Assembly: GCF_001562255.1 (NCBI RefSeq) | Contig: NZ_CP014301.1 | Location: 5,053,501 to 5,117,500 of the forward strand | Reading direction: 5' to 3' | DNA: 64,000 nucleotides | Source of the DNA: Bosea sp. PAMC 26642 | GTDB lineage: Bacteria; Pseudomonadota; Alphaproteobacteria; Rhizobiales; Beijerinckiaceae | Shown: piece after piece, positions 52,639-59,671 of the stretch | How positions within the stretch are numbered: position 1 is the first letter of the stretch | How the letters are laid out: each line of letters starts with the position of its first letter | Position numbers and translations under genes: made by a program | The notes under the pieces: model-generated | What the model was told of the DNA's origin: nothing | The model's database searches: none | What the model saw: only the letters and a program-made list of their open reading frames with translations

Positions 52639-53634
52639 ATGGCTCACGATTCGAACTCCATCTCCCGTCGCAATCTGGTCGGCGCCGCGGGCACCGGTCT
52701 GGCGTTGGCCGCCGCTGCGACGGGCGCGCAAGCCCAAGCGCCAACGACTGCTGCGCCCATGAGGGATCCGACGACCAAATATCCCAAGCCGCCCTTCCAG
52801 AAGCAGTCCCAGCCCTGGCCGGGTCTCGCCAGCAAAATGGAGCCCCGGCCGGACCATGGAGAGACGAGCTATAAGGGTTCTGGTCGCCTGGCAGGGAAGA
52901 AGGCCCTGATCACAGGCGGCGATTCCGGCATGGGACGGGCGGCCGCAATCGCCTATGCCCGCGAAGGCGCCGACGTCGCGATCAACTACCATCCCGACGA
53001 AGAACCCGATGCGCGCGAGGTGGTCGCGCTGATCAAGGCGGAAGGCCGAAAGGCGGTGGCGCTGCCTGGAGATCTGCGGGATGCGGCCTTCTGCACAAGG
53101 CTGGTCGCCGATGCGGTGGCAGGTCTTGGCGGTCTCGACATCGTCGTCAACAACGCGGCCCGCCAGCAGACCAAGGCGTCGATCCTCGACATCAGCAACG
53201 ACGAATTCGACTGGACGATCAAGACCAATATCTACGCGCCGTTCTGGATCATCAAGGCGGCCCTTCCCCATCTGAAACCGGGCGCTGTGATCATCGGCAC
53301 GACCTCCGAACAGGCAACCAATCCCTCGGCAGACCTCTACGACTACGCGCAGACCAAGGCCGCGACGACGAACTATGTGCTCTCTCTCGCCAAGCAGCTC
53401 GGCAAGAAGGGCATCCGCGTGAATGGCGTCGCGCCCGGCCCGATCTGGACGCCATTACAGGTCAGCGGTGGTGCGACGGACGAAAAGCTCGAAAAGTTCG
53501 GGGGGATGACGGCTCTCGGGCGGCCGGGCCAGCCGGCCGAATTGGCTTCGATCTATGTTCAGCTTGCGGCGGAAGACGCCAGCTTCACGACTGGCGGGAT
53601 CTACAATGCCCATGGTGGTGGCACTGTCAGCTGA
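52639..53634 (+). CDS. Tat-exported SDR-family oxidoreductase (YhdG/glucose dehydrogenase-like)
   Basis: A 331-residue protein. A Tat signal (SISRRNLVGAAG, cleavage near AQAQA) and a 60-residue leader (TKYPKPPFQKQSQPW, typical of YhdF/YghA-type SDRs) precede a classical SDR domain: ITGGDSGMGRAAA, NNAARQQ, YDYAQTKAA with the catalytic Tyr and Lys. Members carrying the same leader are stress-induced oxidoreductases of unclear substrate. Regulated by the bidirectional EcfG promoter 35 bases upstream. Confidence 0.88.
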   Translation: MAHDSNSISRRNLVGAAGTGLALAAAATGAQAQAPTTAAPMRDPTTKYPKPPFQKQSQPWPGLASKMEPRPDHGETSYKGSGRLAGKKALITGGDSGMGRAAAIAYAREGADVAINYHPDEEPDAREVVALIKAEGRKAVALPGDLRDAAFCTRLVADAVAGLGGLDIVVNNAARQQTKASILDISNDEFDWTIKTNIYAPFWIIKAALPHLKPGAVIIGTTSEQATNPSADLYDYAQTKAATTNYVLSLAKQLGKKGIRVNGVAPGPIWTPLQVSGGATDEKLEKFGGMTALGRPGQPAELASIYVQLAAEDASFTTGGIYNAHGGGTVS

Positions 53635-53728
53635 CACGTCCCTCATGGAGCCGGCCGCGCGAAATCCGTTGCGCCGCTGGCCCCATTCAATTCGCTTCAG
53701 GGCGCGGGGATCGGTTGCAGGAGGGCAC

Positions 53729-53785
53729 CCCTGACTTCAATCGCTCACTTGGCAAAGGATTCTCGCCTACGAGGAGTGGGCGCCT
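53729..53785 (+). repeat. Imperfect direct copy of the 3' end of the next gene
   Basis: This stretch (CCCTGACTTCAATCGC..., ending GGAGTGGGCGCC) matches the 3' end of the 53816-54133 gene at 54068-54121 (GCCTGACTTCAACCGC..., GGAGTGGGCGCT). The encoded peptides compare as TPDFNRSLGK to APDFNRHMAK. It is probably the surviving tail of a tandem paralog. Confidence 0.65.
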
Positions 53786-53815
53786 GGAGCAGCATCGGCA
53801 GGGGGAACACCCAGA

Positions 53816-54133
53816 TTGGCGGTCAGGACCTACCCGACGACGCCGGACGGTCGGTACTTCATGATCGCAGGCAGACTGTGGAGATCGACAAATCCGGCGA
53901 TCCCAGAAGCCGAGAGGCAGCGGCTGGTCAGCCAGCTGATGGACGCGCGACGTGCCGTCAAGAACGCCAGGTCGGGGCTGGGCGACCTGGTGGAGGCAAG
54001 AGCAGAGGTCAACGCCGCCAAGGTCGCGCTGGGTGAGCGCGGTCCGGTCTGGTGGGAGGACGGCGCGCCTGACTTCAACCGCCACATGGCGAAGAATACA
54101 TCCTACGCGGAGTGGGCGCTGAAACGTAAGTGA
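53816..54133 (+). CDS. Conserved-looking hypothetical protein
   Basis: A 105-residue protein from TTG at 53816 (GGGGG upstream): AVRTYPTTPDGRYFMIAGRL, WRSTNPAIPEAERQRLVSQL, a middle helical part with NAAKVALGERG, and the terminal PVWWEDGAPDFNRHMAKN followed by a short basic end. The repeated Trp-rich and helix-rich pattern recalls small uncharacterised alphaproteobacterial proteins. A copy of the 3' end precedes it, so the gene was duplicated at some time. Convergent with the next gene, one base apart. Confidence 0.75.
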   Translation: MAVRTYPTTPDGRYFMIAGRLWRSTNPAIPEAERQRLVSQLMDARRAVKNARSGLGDLVEARAEVNAAKVALGERGPVWWEDGAPDFNRHMAKNTSYAEWALKRK

Positions 54134-54134
54134 C

Positions 54135-54326
54135 CTACCACTCGCTCTCAGGGCGACCGATCGTGGAGTGTCCGGGAACGAGGCCGGACCTGGTGGCAAC
54201 CTGGCGCGCGACGCATCCCCATAGCCTTGCTGCGTCGGGTTCTCCCCTATCGCGGGCGAGCCGAGCCACCTGGCGTGCCGTGTAGTAGCCGGCGCCGCCC
54301 TCGCGTTCGAACAGTGCTGTCGGCAT
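54135..54326 (-). CDS. Small hypothetical protein
   Basis: A 63-residue protein from ATG at 54326 (GGAG upstream): MPTALFEREGGAGYYTARQV, ARLARDRGEPDAARLWGCVA, RQVATRSGLVPG. The charged, helix-rich pattern with no low complexity supports coding; the upstream extension of the frame looks non-coding. No family recognised. Confidence 0.6.
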   Translation of the reverse strand: MPTALFEREGGAGYYTARQVARLARDRGEPDAARLWGCVARQVATRSGLVPGHSTIGRPESEW

Positions 54327-54368
54327 GGGCTCCGCTCTCCTAAAATGATCGGAAGGTAAATCTCCCGG

Positions 54369-54436
54369 CTCTGAATCAGTCATCCTATAATGCCTGATCA
54401 GCGGAAGATTCACAAATCGGCACTTTCGATTCAGAG
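54369..54436. repeat. 9-bp inverted repeat enclosing TATAAT
   Basis: CTCTGAATC (54369-54377) and GATTCAGAG (54428-54436) are perfect inverted copies. TATAAT, a textbook -10, lies at 54386-54391 on the plus strand, but no good -35 is placed at the normal distance. Confidence 0.5.
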
Positions 54437-54479
54437 ATCTCCTAAATGGCAAGCCTTATTGGGTGTAATCTCAGTGCAT

Positions 54480-54751
54480 TCTCCCACTTTCTACAGTCAG
54501 CGGGAGACAGGAAGGGCGTCGAGGGTCAACTCGCCGTTTAGAGGAACAACGTCTCCCATATCTACAACGATCCGGGAGACGTTTAGCGGGCTGCCGGGCT
54601 ACGCTCTCTGCCCGGGCCCTACAACGGGCTAAGGGATAGAGCCCTCCAAACGTCGCTTGAGACGGCTTCGCCAGATGCCCTACAACGAGCAAATTCAAGG
54701 ACTTACAGACAGGCTCGAGAAGGAGTGAGCTACAACGCTCAGAGCCTGTCA
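54480..54751 (+). ncRNA. Candidate structured RNA: hairpin array with TACAAC loops
   Basis: Four hairpins carry the same apical loop TACAAC closed by C-G. (1) 54548-54583: AACGTCTCCC/GGGAGACGTT, 10-bp outer stem with a 2x2 internal loop, then ATC-TACAAC-GAT. (2) 54616-54629: GCCC-TACAAC-GGGC. (3) 54676-54691: TGCCC-TACAAC-GAGCA with one mismatch, in a possible three-way junction closed by CTTGA/TCAAG. (4) 54708-54751: GACAGGCTC/GAGCCTGTC around GAGC-TACAAC-GCTC. A fifth stem at 54480-54507 (TCTCCC/GGGAGA) has CTACAG in the loop. CTACAACG recurs at 54562, 54619, 54680 and 54731, spaced 57, 61 and 51 bases. The strand of the transcript is inferred. No known RNA family assigned. Confidence 0.5.
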
Positions 54752-55098
54752 GAGGAGGGGGATTAGGGCACGACATACAAAGGTTGCATCAGCCTCCTGT
54801 GAGGCGTTCGGACCACCTTCGTTATCGGTTCGCTGGGCCTCCCTCAGTCTCTCCGAGGGGTCTTGCAGACGCTATCGGGGCGCTTCGCGGCCGCCGATGA
54901 ATGGCTCTCGAGACGGCCTGGTCGGCCTCATCCCGCGCGTCTCACGATGTGAGCCGCGCCACCCTGACAGGGCGGCTGCGTGATGTCGAGAGCTGGCTGA
55001 ATCGGAGCTCGGCGATTCTGACAGGATTCGCCCGGAACCCCGGATTCAGGCACGATCTTCCGAGTGACACCCGTTGATTCGCGTAAAAGGACGCCGCC

Positions 55099-55494
55099 AT
55101 GGCCGACAGCCAGACGACCTCCGCGACCACCGCCGGACCGACGCTGTTCATCCATGACGGGTACGAATTCTATGTCTTAGACGGCGAGCCTTGCATGTTT
55201 GAGGCCGAGCTTGGGAACAAGCTCGGCTACGCCGCCGATGACAACATTGCCAGGCTCGTCGGGCGCCAGTGGGAGGACCTCAAACGCTTTGGTTTGGTTC
55301 GTCAGCGCCGAGCCAAAAAAGCATGGATGACGTGTCAAGGGCAACATCAAGACCAGCGTCGCAGAACGCGCGTTGTCATAGATCGAAGTCGCGCGTCCTT
55401 CTGGACAGGATCGCCTTCTGGCGCTCCTTCTGCTTCTTCTTGCGCTTCTTGGGCGCCTCTGCGGGCGGCGGCATCTCGGCTTCTGGCCCGGTGA
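55099..55494 (+). CDS. Truncated antirepressor/phage-regulator-like ORF
   Basis: The first 75 codons look real: AAAAGGA precedes the ATG, and the protein reads TLFIHDGYEFYVLDGEPCMF, ELGNKLGYAADDNIARLVGR, QWEDLKRFGLVRQ. This resembles the N-terminal DNA-binding part of phage antirepressor or Rha-type regulators (GxxRPxxIRxLI type repeat). From about codon 77 the frame runs into arginine-rich sequence over the 3' end of the relaxase gene on the other strand, which is unlikely to be functional. Probably the truncated N-terminal remnant of a phage or plasmid regulator. Confidence 0.45.
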   Translation: MADSQTTSATTAGPTLFIHDGYEFYVLDGEPCMFEAELGNKLGYAADDNIARLVGRQWEDLKRFGLVRQRRAKKAWMTCQGQHQDQRRRTRVVIDRSRASFWTGSPSGAPSASSCASWAPLRAAASRLLAR

Positions 55495-57889
55495 TGGGCG
55501 CCTTGGGCTCGGGTTTCTCCTGGATCGGTTTGACGGGAGGCCTCGGGCCGCGCTCGACCGGGCCCGTCGGGACCGAGAAGACGGGATCGGGCCGCCCGGC
55601 CCATGGCGCCTCGGGTCGCAGGAAGCCCTCCTTCGGAGGCGTCCAGGCGCGCTTGGGGACGCCGGTCGCCGGCTTGGCCGCGGCGGCTTGCTGACGGTAG
55701 GCCTCAGGCGCGGTCGCCATGTGGGCCTGGGCCTCGAGAGGGCCCTTCTTAAAGGCGTCGATGAGGCCGTGGACGCCTTCGCGGACGACGTCGGCCTTGG
55801 ACTTGCCGGGCACCTTCACGGCGCCGAGCTCCGCGATGAAGCCGGTGATCTGGCGCGCGACCTTCAGCGCCAACTGGTGGTGCGGCTTGAAGAACATCGC
55901 GTCGATCATCTCGTCGGCCGAGCTCGGGTAGAACTTCGGCGGCTGCGGGGGCCTGGGCTCCTGCGCCGCCCTCTGCGCGGCCTCGGCCTGCTGCTGGAGG
56001 ACGGCGGCCGTGTACTTCGGCAGCACGGAGGGCGACTTGCCTTCCGCGACCTCGCGCCAGGCGCCGAGCGCGCTCCGGATGGCTCCGAGCGTGCGCGTGG
56101 CGATGCGCGAGTGCCGGTGGACCAAGTCGCCGAGTTCGACCTTGGCCGCGTCGTGGACGTAGGCCGTGTGGTGCGGGTCGAGCGAGACGATCTCCTCCTT
56201 CAGGCGCCGCGCCTCCGCGCCCTTCGGGTCCTTGGCGACGGCGGCCTTCATGCGCGAGCGCAGGGTCGCGGTCAGCGCCTTGATGTCGTCGGGGTCGGTC
56301 GCCTTGACAAGGCGCTCCAGCTCGAGGCGCTCGTGGGCGAGCGCGACCTCCTTGGTGACGTGCCGCTCCTTGGCCTGCGCGAACCTCAGCGCCGCCGTCC
56401 GGTAGGCCCGCTTCATCGCGCTCGAGGCGAGCTTGGCCAGGCCGCCGCGGCGGCCGAGGTACTGCGCCTCCTTCTCGACCTTCAGAAGGGCGGTGAGGCT
56501 GGCCTGCGTGGCGCGCTTCAGCTCGGCCGCCGTCGCGAAGCCGGCCGCCCGCTCGCGGGTGAGCTTGTCGATCTCGTGCTCGACGAGGCGCTTGGTCAGG
56601 TCGTTGTCGATGCGAAGGCGATCGCCGGAGCGCACCTTGTCCTCGATCATCTTCTTGACCGACTTCATCGCCTCGACTTCGAGGCCCATGTCCTTGTAGC
56701 TGCGCGCGTCGTAGCGGACGGGGACGCCCGAGGCGATCATCCGGGCGTTGACCACCTCGGCAAAGCGCTTTCGCTCATCCCCCACGAAATGATCGCGGTA
56801 GTCCGAAGGGACTTTTTGGCGCAGTGGGTAAATTTTCTTTTCGCCCTTGCCGCGCGTCTTGGGCACGAGCTCCGATGCGGCAAAATTCCACATCACAATG
56901 TCTGGCTTCGACGCCCGCCCGTGATGTTTTCCACCTTCCGGCCAAGCCTCCTTCCAAGCCGGCCGATTCAGCAGCACGATATGAGCGTGGAAGTTGCGAC
57001 TGTCGTTTTTACCGGCGACGGGCGCGTGCAGGACGACCCAGAACGGCACCCTGTCGTGGCGGTACTTCTGGGTGAACTCTTCCATAATATGGCGCCGGTC
57101 TACCGCGGAGCACTCGTGCGGCAGCTCCAAAATAAAACGGTGCTGCAGCGTGGCATTGGCGCGTTCGGGATGTTCTTCGACCAAATCGCAAAACGCCATG
57201 CGCTCCTCGGTCGTCTCGCCCATTTCCTCGGTTCCGAAAGAGAAGGCGATCTCGGTCACCTTGGAGGCCGCCGCGCCCGGCTTGGCGTTGGCGGCGATCT
57301 TCTCCTCATCCTCGAGGTAACCCTGGATCTCGGACAGCGAGCGCTCGCGTCCGTCGACCCCGCCTATAGCGCGGCCGAGCTCGGCCTGGAGGTCAAAGCT
57401 CTCCTCGGCGCCCTCGCGCTCGATGTAGGCCATGTGCGCCGAGGTCTTCGAGGTGTGAGTCTTCGGCTTGGCAAATTCCTTCTTGCGCTTGCCGTAGGTG
57501 TGCTCGCCGGGGACGCTCGCGCCTGGTGGGATCGCGATCGTCTTGTGGGAGACGGCGGTGTGGTCGAAGTGGAAGGGACGGCCGCCGGTGTCTGGCGCCT
57601 TCATCTTGATGGAGGGCCGCGACGACGACTTCATCTTGCCGAAGTGCCGGCTCAGCGACCGGCCCATGGCCATCTCGAAAGAGCTCTTCGAGTTCCGGGC
57701 GAGGCCGCGGAACATGTTGGCCTTTCCAGCCCGTTGGACGCGCTTCTTGGCGTCCTTGGCGGCACGGTCGGCGGCGCGTTTCAAAATTCTATTGATTGTC
57801 GCAGCGCTGCTGGCTGCGGCTGCATCGCTAAGCGATGTATAGCCACCCATTACTTTCCATGATCCCGGACGCTTCGATCGCTCAGCCAT
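55376..57889 (-). CDS. MobA/MobL-type relaxase (MOBQ-like)
   Basis: A protein of about 837 residues. The relaxase signature is WVVLHAPVAG, then DSRNFHAHIVLLNRP near residue 300, giving the His pair that binds metal, and an upstream HRFILELPHEC strand like the first MobA motif. The C-terminal 500 residues are Lys/Ala/Arg-rich helices and a proline-rich tail (PRPPVKPIQEKPEPKAPITG) ending KKRKKKQKERQK. It would nick a transfer origin to start mobilisation. The start is uncertain: ATG at 57889 or 57904, or TTG at 57949. No coupling protein, type IV secretion gene or replication gene is present. Confidence 0.8.
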   Translation of the reverse strand: MAERSKRPGSWKVMGGYTSLSDAAAASSAATINRILKRAADRAAKDAKKRVQRAGKANMFRGLARNSKSSFEMAMGRSLSRHFGKMKSSSRPSIKMKAPDTGGRPFHFDHTAVSHKTIAIPPGASVPGEHTYGKRKKEFAKPKTHTSKTSAHMAYIEREGAEESFDLQAELGRAIGGVDGRERSLSEIQGYLEDEEKIAANAKPGAAASKVTEIAFSFGTEEMGETTEERMAFCDLVEEHPERANATLQHRFILELPHECSAVDRRHIMEEFTQKYRHDRVPFWVVLHAPVAGKNDSRNFHAHIVLLNRPAWKEAWPEGGKHHGRASKPDIVMWNFAASELVPKTRGKGEKKIYPLRQKVPSDYRDHFVGDERKRFAEVVNARMIASGVPVRYDARSYKDMGLEVEAMKSVKKMIEDKVRSGDRLRIDNDLTKRLVEHEIDKLTRERAAGFATAAELKRATQASLTALLKVEKEAQYLGRRGGLAKLASSAMKRAYRTAALRFAQAKERHVTKEVALAHERLELERLVKATDPDDIKALTATLRSRMKAAVAKDPKGAEARRLKEEIVSLDPHHTAYVHDAAKVELGDLVHRHSRIATRTLGAIRSALGAWREVAEGKSPSVLPKYTAAVLQQQAEAAQRAAQEPRPPQPPKFYPSSADEMIDAMFFKPHHQLALKVARQITGFIAELGAVKVPGKSKADVVREGVHGLIDAFKKGPLEAQAHMATAPEAYRQQAAAAKPATGVPKRAWTPPKEGFLRPEAPWAGRPDPVFSVPTGPVERGPRPPVKPIQEKPEPKAPITGPEAEMPPPAEAPKKRKKKQKERQKAILSRRTRDFDL

Positions 57890-58228
57890 CCCATAAGACC
57901 CCATAAAACTCGATGCCAACTGCTTCGACACAATTGTCGCAACAGCCAAACTCGCAGATTTTTTGAGGAAGCCTCTCGGGATCAGTCCGCTGCGCGCGGA
58001 GGGTCAACCAATCGCCACCGCGCGAAAGCGCGGCCTGATTCACTTACGTTGACCGATTCGCTGCCGCTCAGCAAGAAAGCAGCGAGGGCGAGAAACAGGA
58101 CTGCTTCCGGAACGAATGCGCCACAAGCTGATATTACACCCTCTCCATAAACCGGACGCTCGCGGCCGCCATCGAGGGCATCAACTACAAGAATGCCAAG
58201 CCCAATTAGTCACCTTTCGCTGGAAATG
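57890..58228. other. Intergenic region upstream of the relaxase, with hairpins
   Basis: About 340 bases upstream of the relaxase gene. Three small hairpins: GAGG-AAG-CCTC near 57965, TCCGC-TGCGC-GCGGA at 57986-58000, and CCGCGC-GAAA-GCGCGG at 58018-58033 with a GNRA loop. Transfer origins often lie next to the relaxase gene and contain such inverted repeats, so this is the first place to look for oriT. The plus-strand frame ending at 58209 (TLAAAIEGINYKNAKPN) may be a short relic. Confidence 0.35.
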
Positions 58229-58249
58229 AAAAAGCCGCCCGGAGGCGGC
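58229..58249 (-). terminator. Intrinsic terminator after the 26-codon ORF
   Basis: On the minus strand GCCGCC-TCCG-GGCGGC is followed by TTTTT. This is a classical stem and T-run, 24 bases after the stop of the small ORF at 58274. Confidence 0.85.
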
Positions 58250-58273
58250 TTCGGCGTCATCAGTCAGCCCCGA

Positions 58274-58354
58274 TTAGGGGCAACTGGGGCAGCTCGCGAG
58301 AGCCGGAGCCGCCAGGACGACCAGCGTGGTGAGGGTCAAGACGATTAGTTTCAT
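58274..58354 (-). CDS. 26-residue small ORF with lipoprotein-type signal and CPSCP end
   Basis: From ATG at 58354, with GGAGAG at the right distance, the ORF reads MKLIVLTLTTLVVLAAP then ALASCPSCP and TAA. The first 21 residues have the pattern of a bacterial lipoprotein signal (basic start, hydrophobic core, LAS-C lipobox). Cleavage would leave a five-residue lipopeptide C-P-S-C-P. An intrinsic terminator follows closely. The layout (ribosome site, complete ORF, terminator, space upstream for a promoter) is that of a single-gene unit beside a heavy-metal regulator and efflux cluster, so a thiol-based role with metals can be imagined, but no homolog is known to me. Confidence 0.55.
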   Translation of the reverse strand: MKLIVLTLTTLVVLAAPALASCPSCP

Positions 58355-58441
58355 AAGTTCTCTCCGTAGTTGGGCTGCGAGACGCTACCTGAAAGCAGGC
58401 TACCGTTTCCATCCCGCGCCGTTTCACGAGTACGGCACTTT

Positions 58442-58465
58442 GGCCTGTTCTGACTAAGTCAGGCC
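58442..58465. promoter_or_regulatory. Nested palindrome between the regulator and the 26-codon ORF
   Basis: GGCCTG (58442-58447) pairs with CAGGCC (58460-58465), and inside it CTGAC-TAA-GTCAG (58450-58462) is a second palindrome. It may be the weak terminator of the regulator gene (no T-run) or an operator for the small ORF. Confidence 0.4.
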
Positions 58466-58476
58466 GCCGGAAGCGC

Positions 58477-59020
58477 TTAATCCACGACGGCACGCCGCGC
58501 GGCCAGCTCGCGGTAAAAGGCTTCCGGCGAAACGCCGATCTCGGCCGCGACCTCGCGCCATCGTCCTCTCGGCGGCAGTTCGCCCTCTTCCAGCGCCAGC
58601 CAGGCGTCAAGGCGCATGGCGACCGTCTTCAACGACGCGATCTCCGCTCTGGCGCGGGCCCGGCGCACCTCGACGGCGAGATGGCACGTCAGCGCCCGCG
58701 CCACATCTGGACGTCGTTCGAGCAAATCGATGACCCATTCGACCGGGACGCCCTGAACGCGAGCGGCGTCCCTCGCCACCGCGTCGCAATGATATGTGTC
58801 GGCAAAGAGAGACGCCTCGGCGACGATGGTCCCGGCTCGCGCACGCTGGATGGTTAGGTCCGCACCATGGGGAAGCGGACGGATAAGCGCAATCACGCCG
58901 TCCACGACACGATAAAGCCGACCAACGGCGTCGCCGCTGCGGAAGAGCGTCTCGCCCGCTTCCAGGCGGCGGTCGCGGCCCCGTTCCGGCCCAAAGTTCG
59001 TTCAAAGTCGAGGCCAACAT
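58477..59020 (-). pseudogene. Crp/Fnr-family regulator with a one-base frameshift
   Basis: The N-terminus MLASTLNELWAGTG starts at ATG 59020. The family continues as RDRRLEAGETLFRSGDAVGR, LYRVVDGVIALIRPLPHGAD (cNMP-binding roll) and the C-terminal helix-turn-helix WREVAAEIGVSPEAFYREL, but in another frame. The shift falls in a run of four C (58979-58982; GGGG on the coding strand). Three instead of four bases would join the parts to a protein of about 180 residues. This may be an assembly error or true inactivation. If translated from an internal CTG/GTG only a shortened protein would result. It is beside the metal-resistance genes and probably controlled them. Confidence 0.75.
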
Positions 59021-59033
59021 GATCCTGATCATG
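59018..59033. promoter_or_regulatory. FNR/FixK-like box over the regulator start
   Basis: CATGATC-CT-GATCATG is a near-perfect palindrome containing TGAT-N4-ATCA, the FNR/FixK core (consensus TTGAT-N4-ATCAA). It overlaps the ATG of the Crp/Fnr gene and lies 54 bases upstream of the divergent periplasmic-protein gene, so it could serve autoregulation and control of that gene. Confidence 0.5.
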
Positions 59034-59086
59034 CGGCCGGTCGGGCCTTCCAGACAAGATCGAGCGCAGAAGAACCGGAGTTTCCG

Positions 59087-59644
59087 ATGCGCTCGATCCC
59101 CATCCTTGTCCTCGTCGCCTGCTCGCTTACTGTGGCGCCGGCAGCAGCCCAAAGCCATGTCGGCGGCCATCACGGCGGCACGGCTTCGGCTCCCTATGCC
59201 GGTCTGGAGACGCGCCGGATCAAGGCACTTTCGCCGCAGCAGATCGCAGATCTCGGAGCCGGTCGCGGCATGGGTCTGGCGCTGCCCGCCGAACTGAACG
59301 GCTACCCCGGCCCCCTCCACGTGCTGGACCTGGCGGACGCGTTGGGCCTCACGGTCGAGCAGCGGAGCCGCACCCAGGCGCTGATGGACGCCATGCGTGC
59401 GGAGAGGATCCCGATCGGGGTGCGGATCGTCGGCGAGGAGACCGCGCTCGATGGCCTGTTCGCCGAGAGGACGGTCACGCCGGCGAGCCTTCGGGACGCC
59501 ACGCGGCTGATCGCGGCGAGCCAGGGCACCCTGCGGGCCGCCCATTTGCGCTACCACCTGCTGATGGCAGAGCTGCTGACGCCCGACCAAATCGCCGAAT
59601 ACGGCCGGCTTCGCAGTTACGGCCCGGCCATGGCCATTCCGTAA
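59087..59644 (+). CDS. Periplasmic CpxP/Spy-like heavy-metal responsive protein
   Basis: A 185-residue exported protein with a Sec signal (MRSIPILVLVACSLTVAPAA, cleavage near AAAQS), a His-rich start (SHVGGHHGG), two LSPQQIADL/LTPDQIAEY motifs of the LTxxQ kind found in Spy, CpxP and CnrX-type proteins, and a helical hairpin between them. Such proteins act as periplasmic chaperones or metal sensors. Next to a Crp-type regulator and an RND efflux set, a metal-sensing role is likely. CGGAG precedes the ATG. Confidence 0.8.
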   Translation: MRSIPILVLVACSLTVAPAAAQSHVGGHHGGTASAPYAGLETRRIKALSPQQIADLGAGRGMGLALPAELNGYPGPLHVLDLADALGLTVEQRSRTQALMDAMRAERIPIGVRIVGEETALDGLFAERTVTPASLRDATRLIAASQGTLRAAHLRYHLLMAELLTPDQIAEYGRLRSYGPAMAIP

Positions 59645-59671
59645 CCGGTCAGGTCAGACCCGACGGCCCGC

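Larger units (their letters stand above)
54327..55098. other. 770-base gene-free, hairpin-dense stretch
   Basis: No open frame here has a start with a ribosome site or a recognisable motif. Instead there is a series of inverted repeats. A 9-bp pair (54369-54377 with 54428-54436) encloses a perfect TATAAT. The array with TACAAC loops runs to 54751. Further hairpins follow, such as GCCTC-CTGT-GAGGC (54792-54805), one around 54877 with arms ATCGG and CCGAT, and TCAC-GAT-GTGA near 54943. The density of stems suggests a structured RNA or a DNA element. Confidence 0.55.

Noticed and set aside
54562..54738. CTACAACG repeats as a CRISPR array or plasmid iterons
   Set aside because: The repeat unit is only 8 bases, spacers are not of uniform length and each copy sits in a different stem, which fits RNA hairpins rather than CRISPR repeats; no rep gene is near.
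55688..57862. 724-codon plus-strand open frame opposite the relaxase
   Set aside because: Leu/Arg/Gly-rich antisense shadow with no domain pattern; the relaxase motifs are on the minus strand.
58150..58209. Plus-strand peptide RTLAAAIEGINYKNAKPN-stop
   Set aside because: Could be the tail of a lost gene, but only 20 codons are open and I recognise no family.
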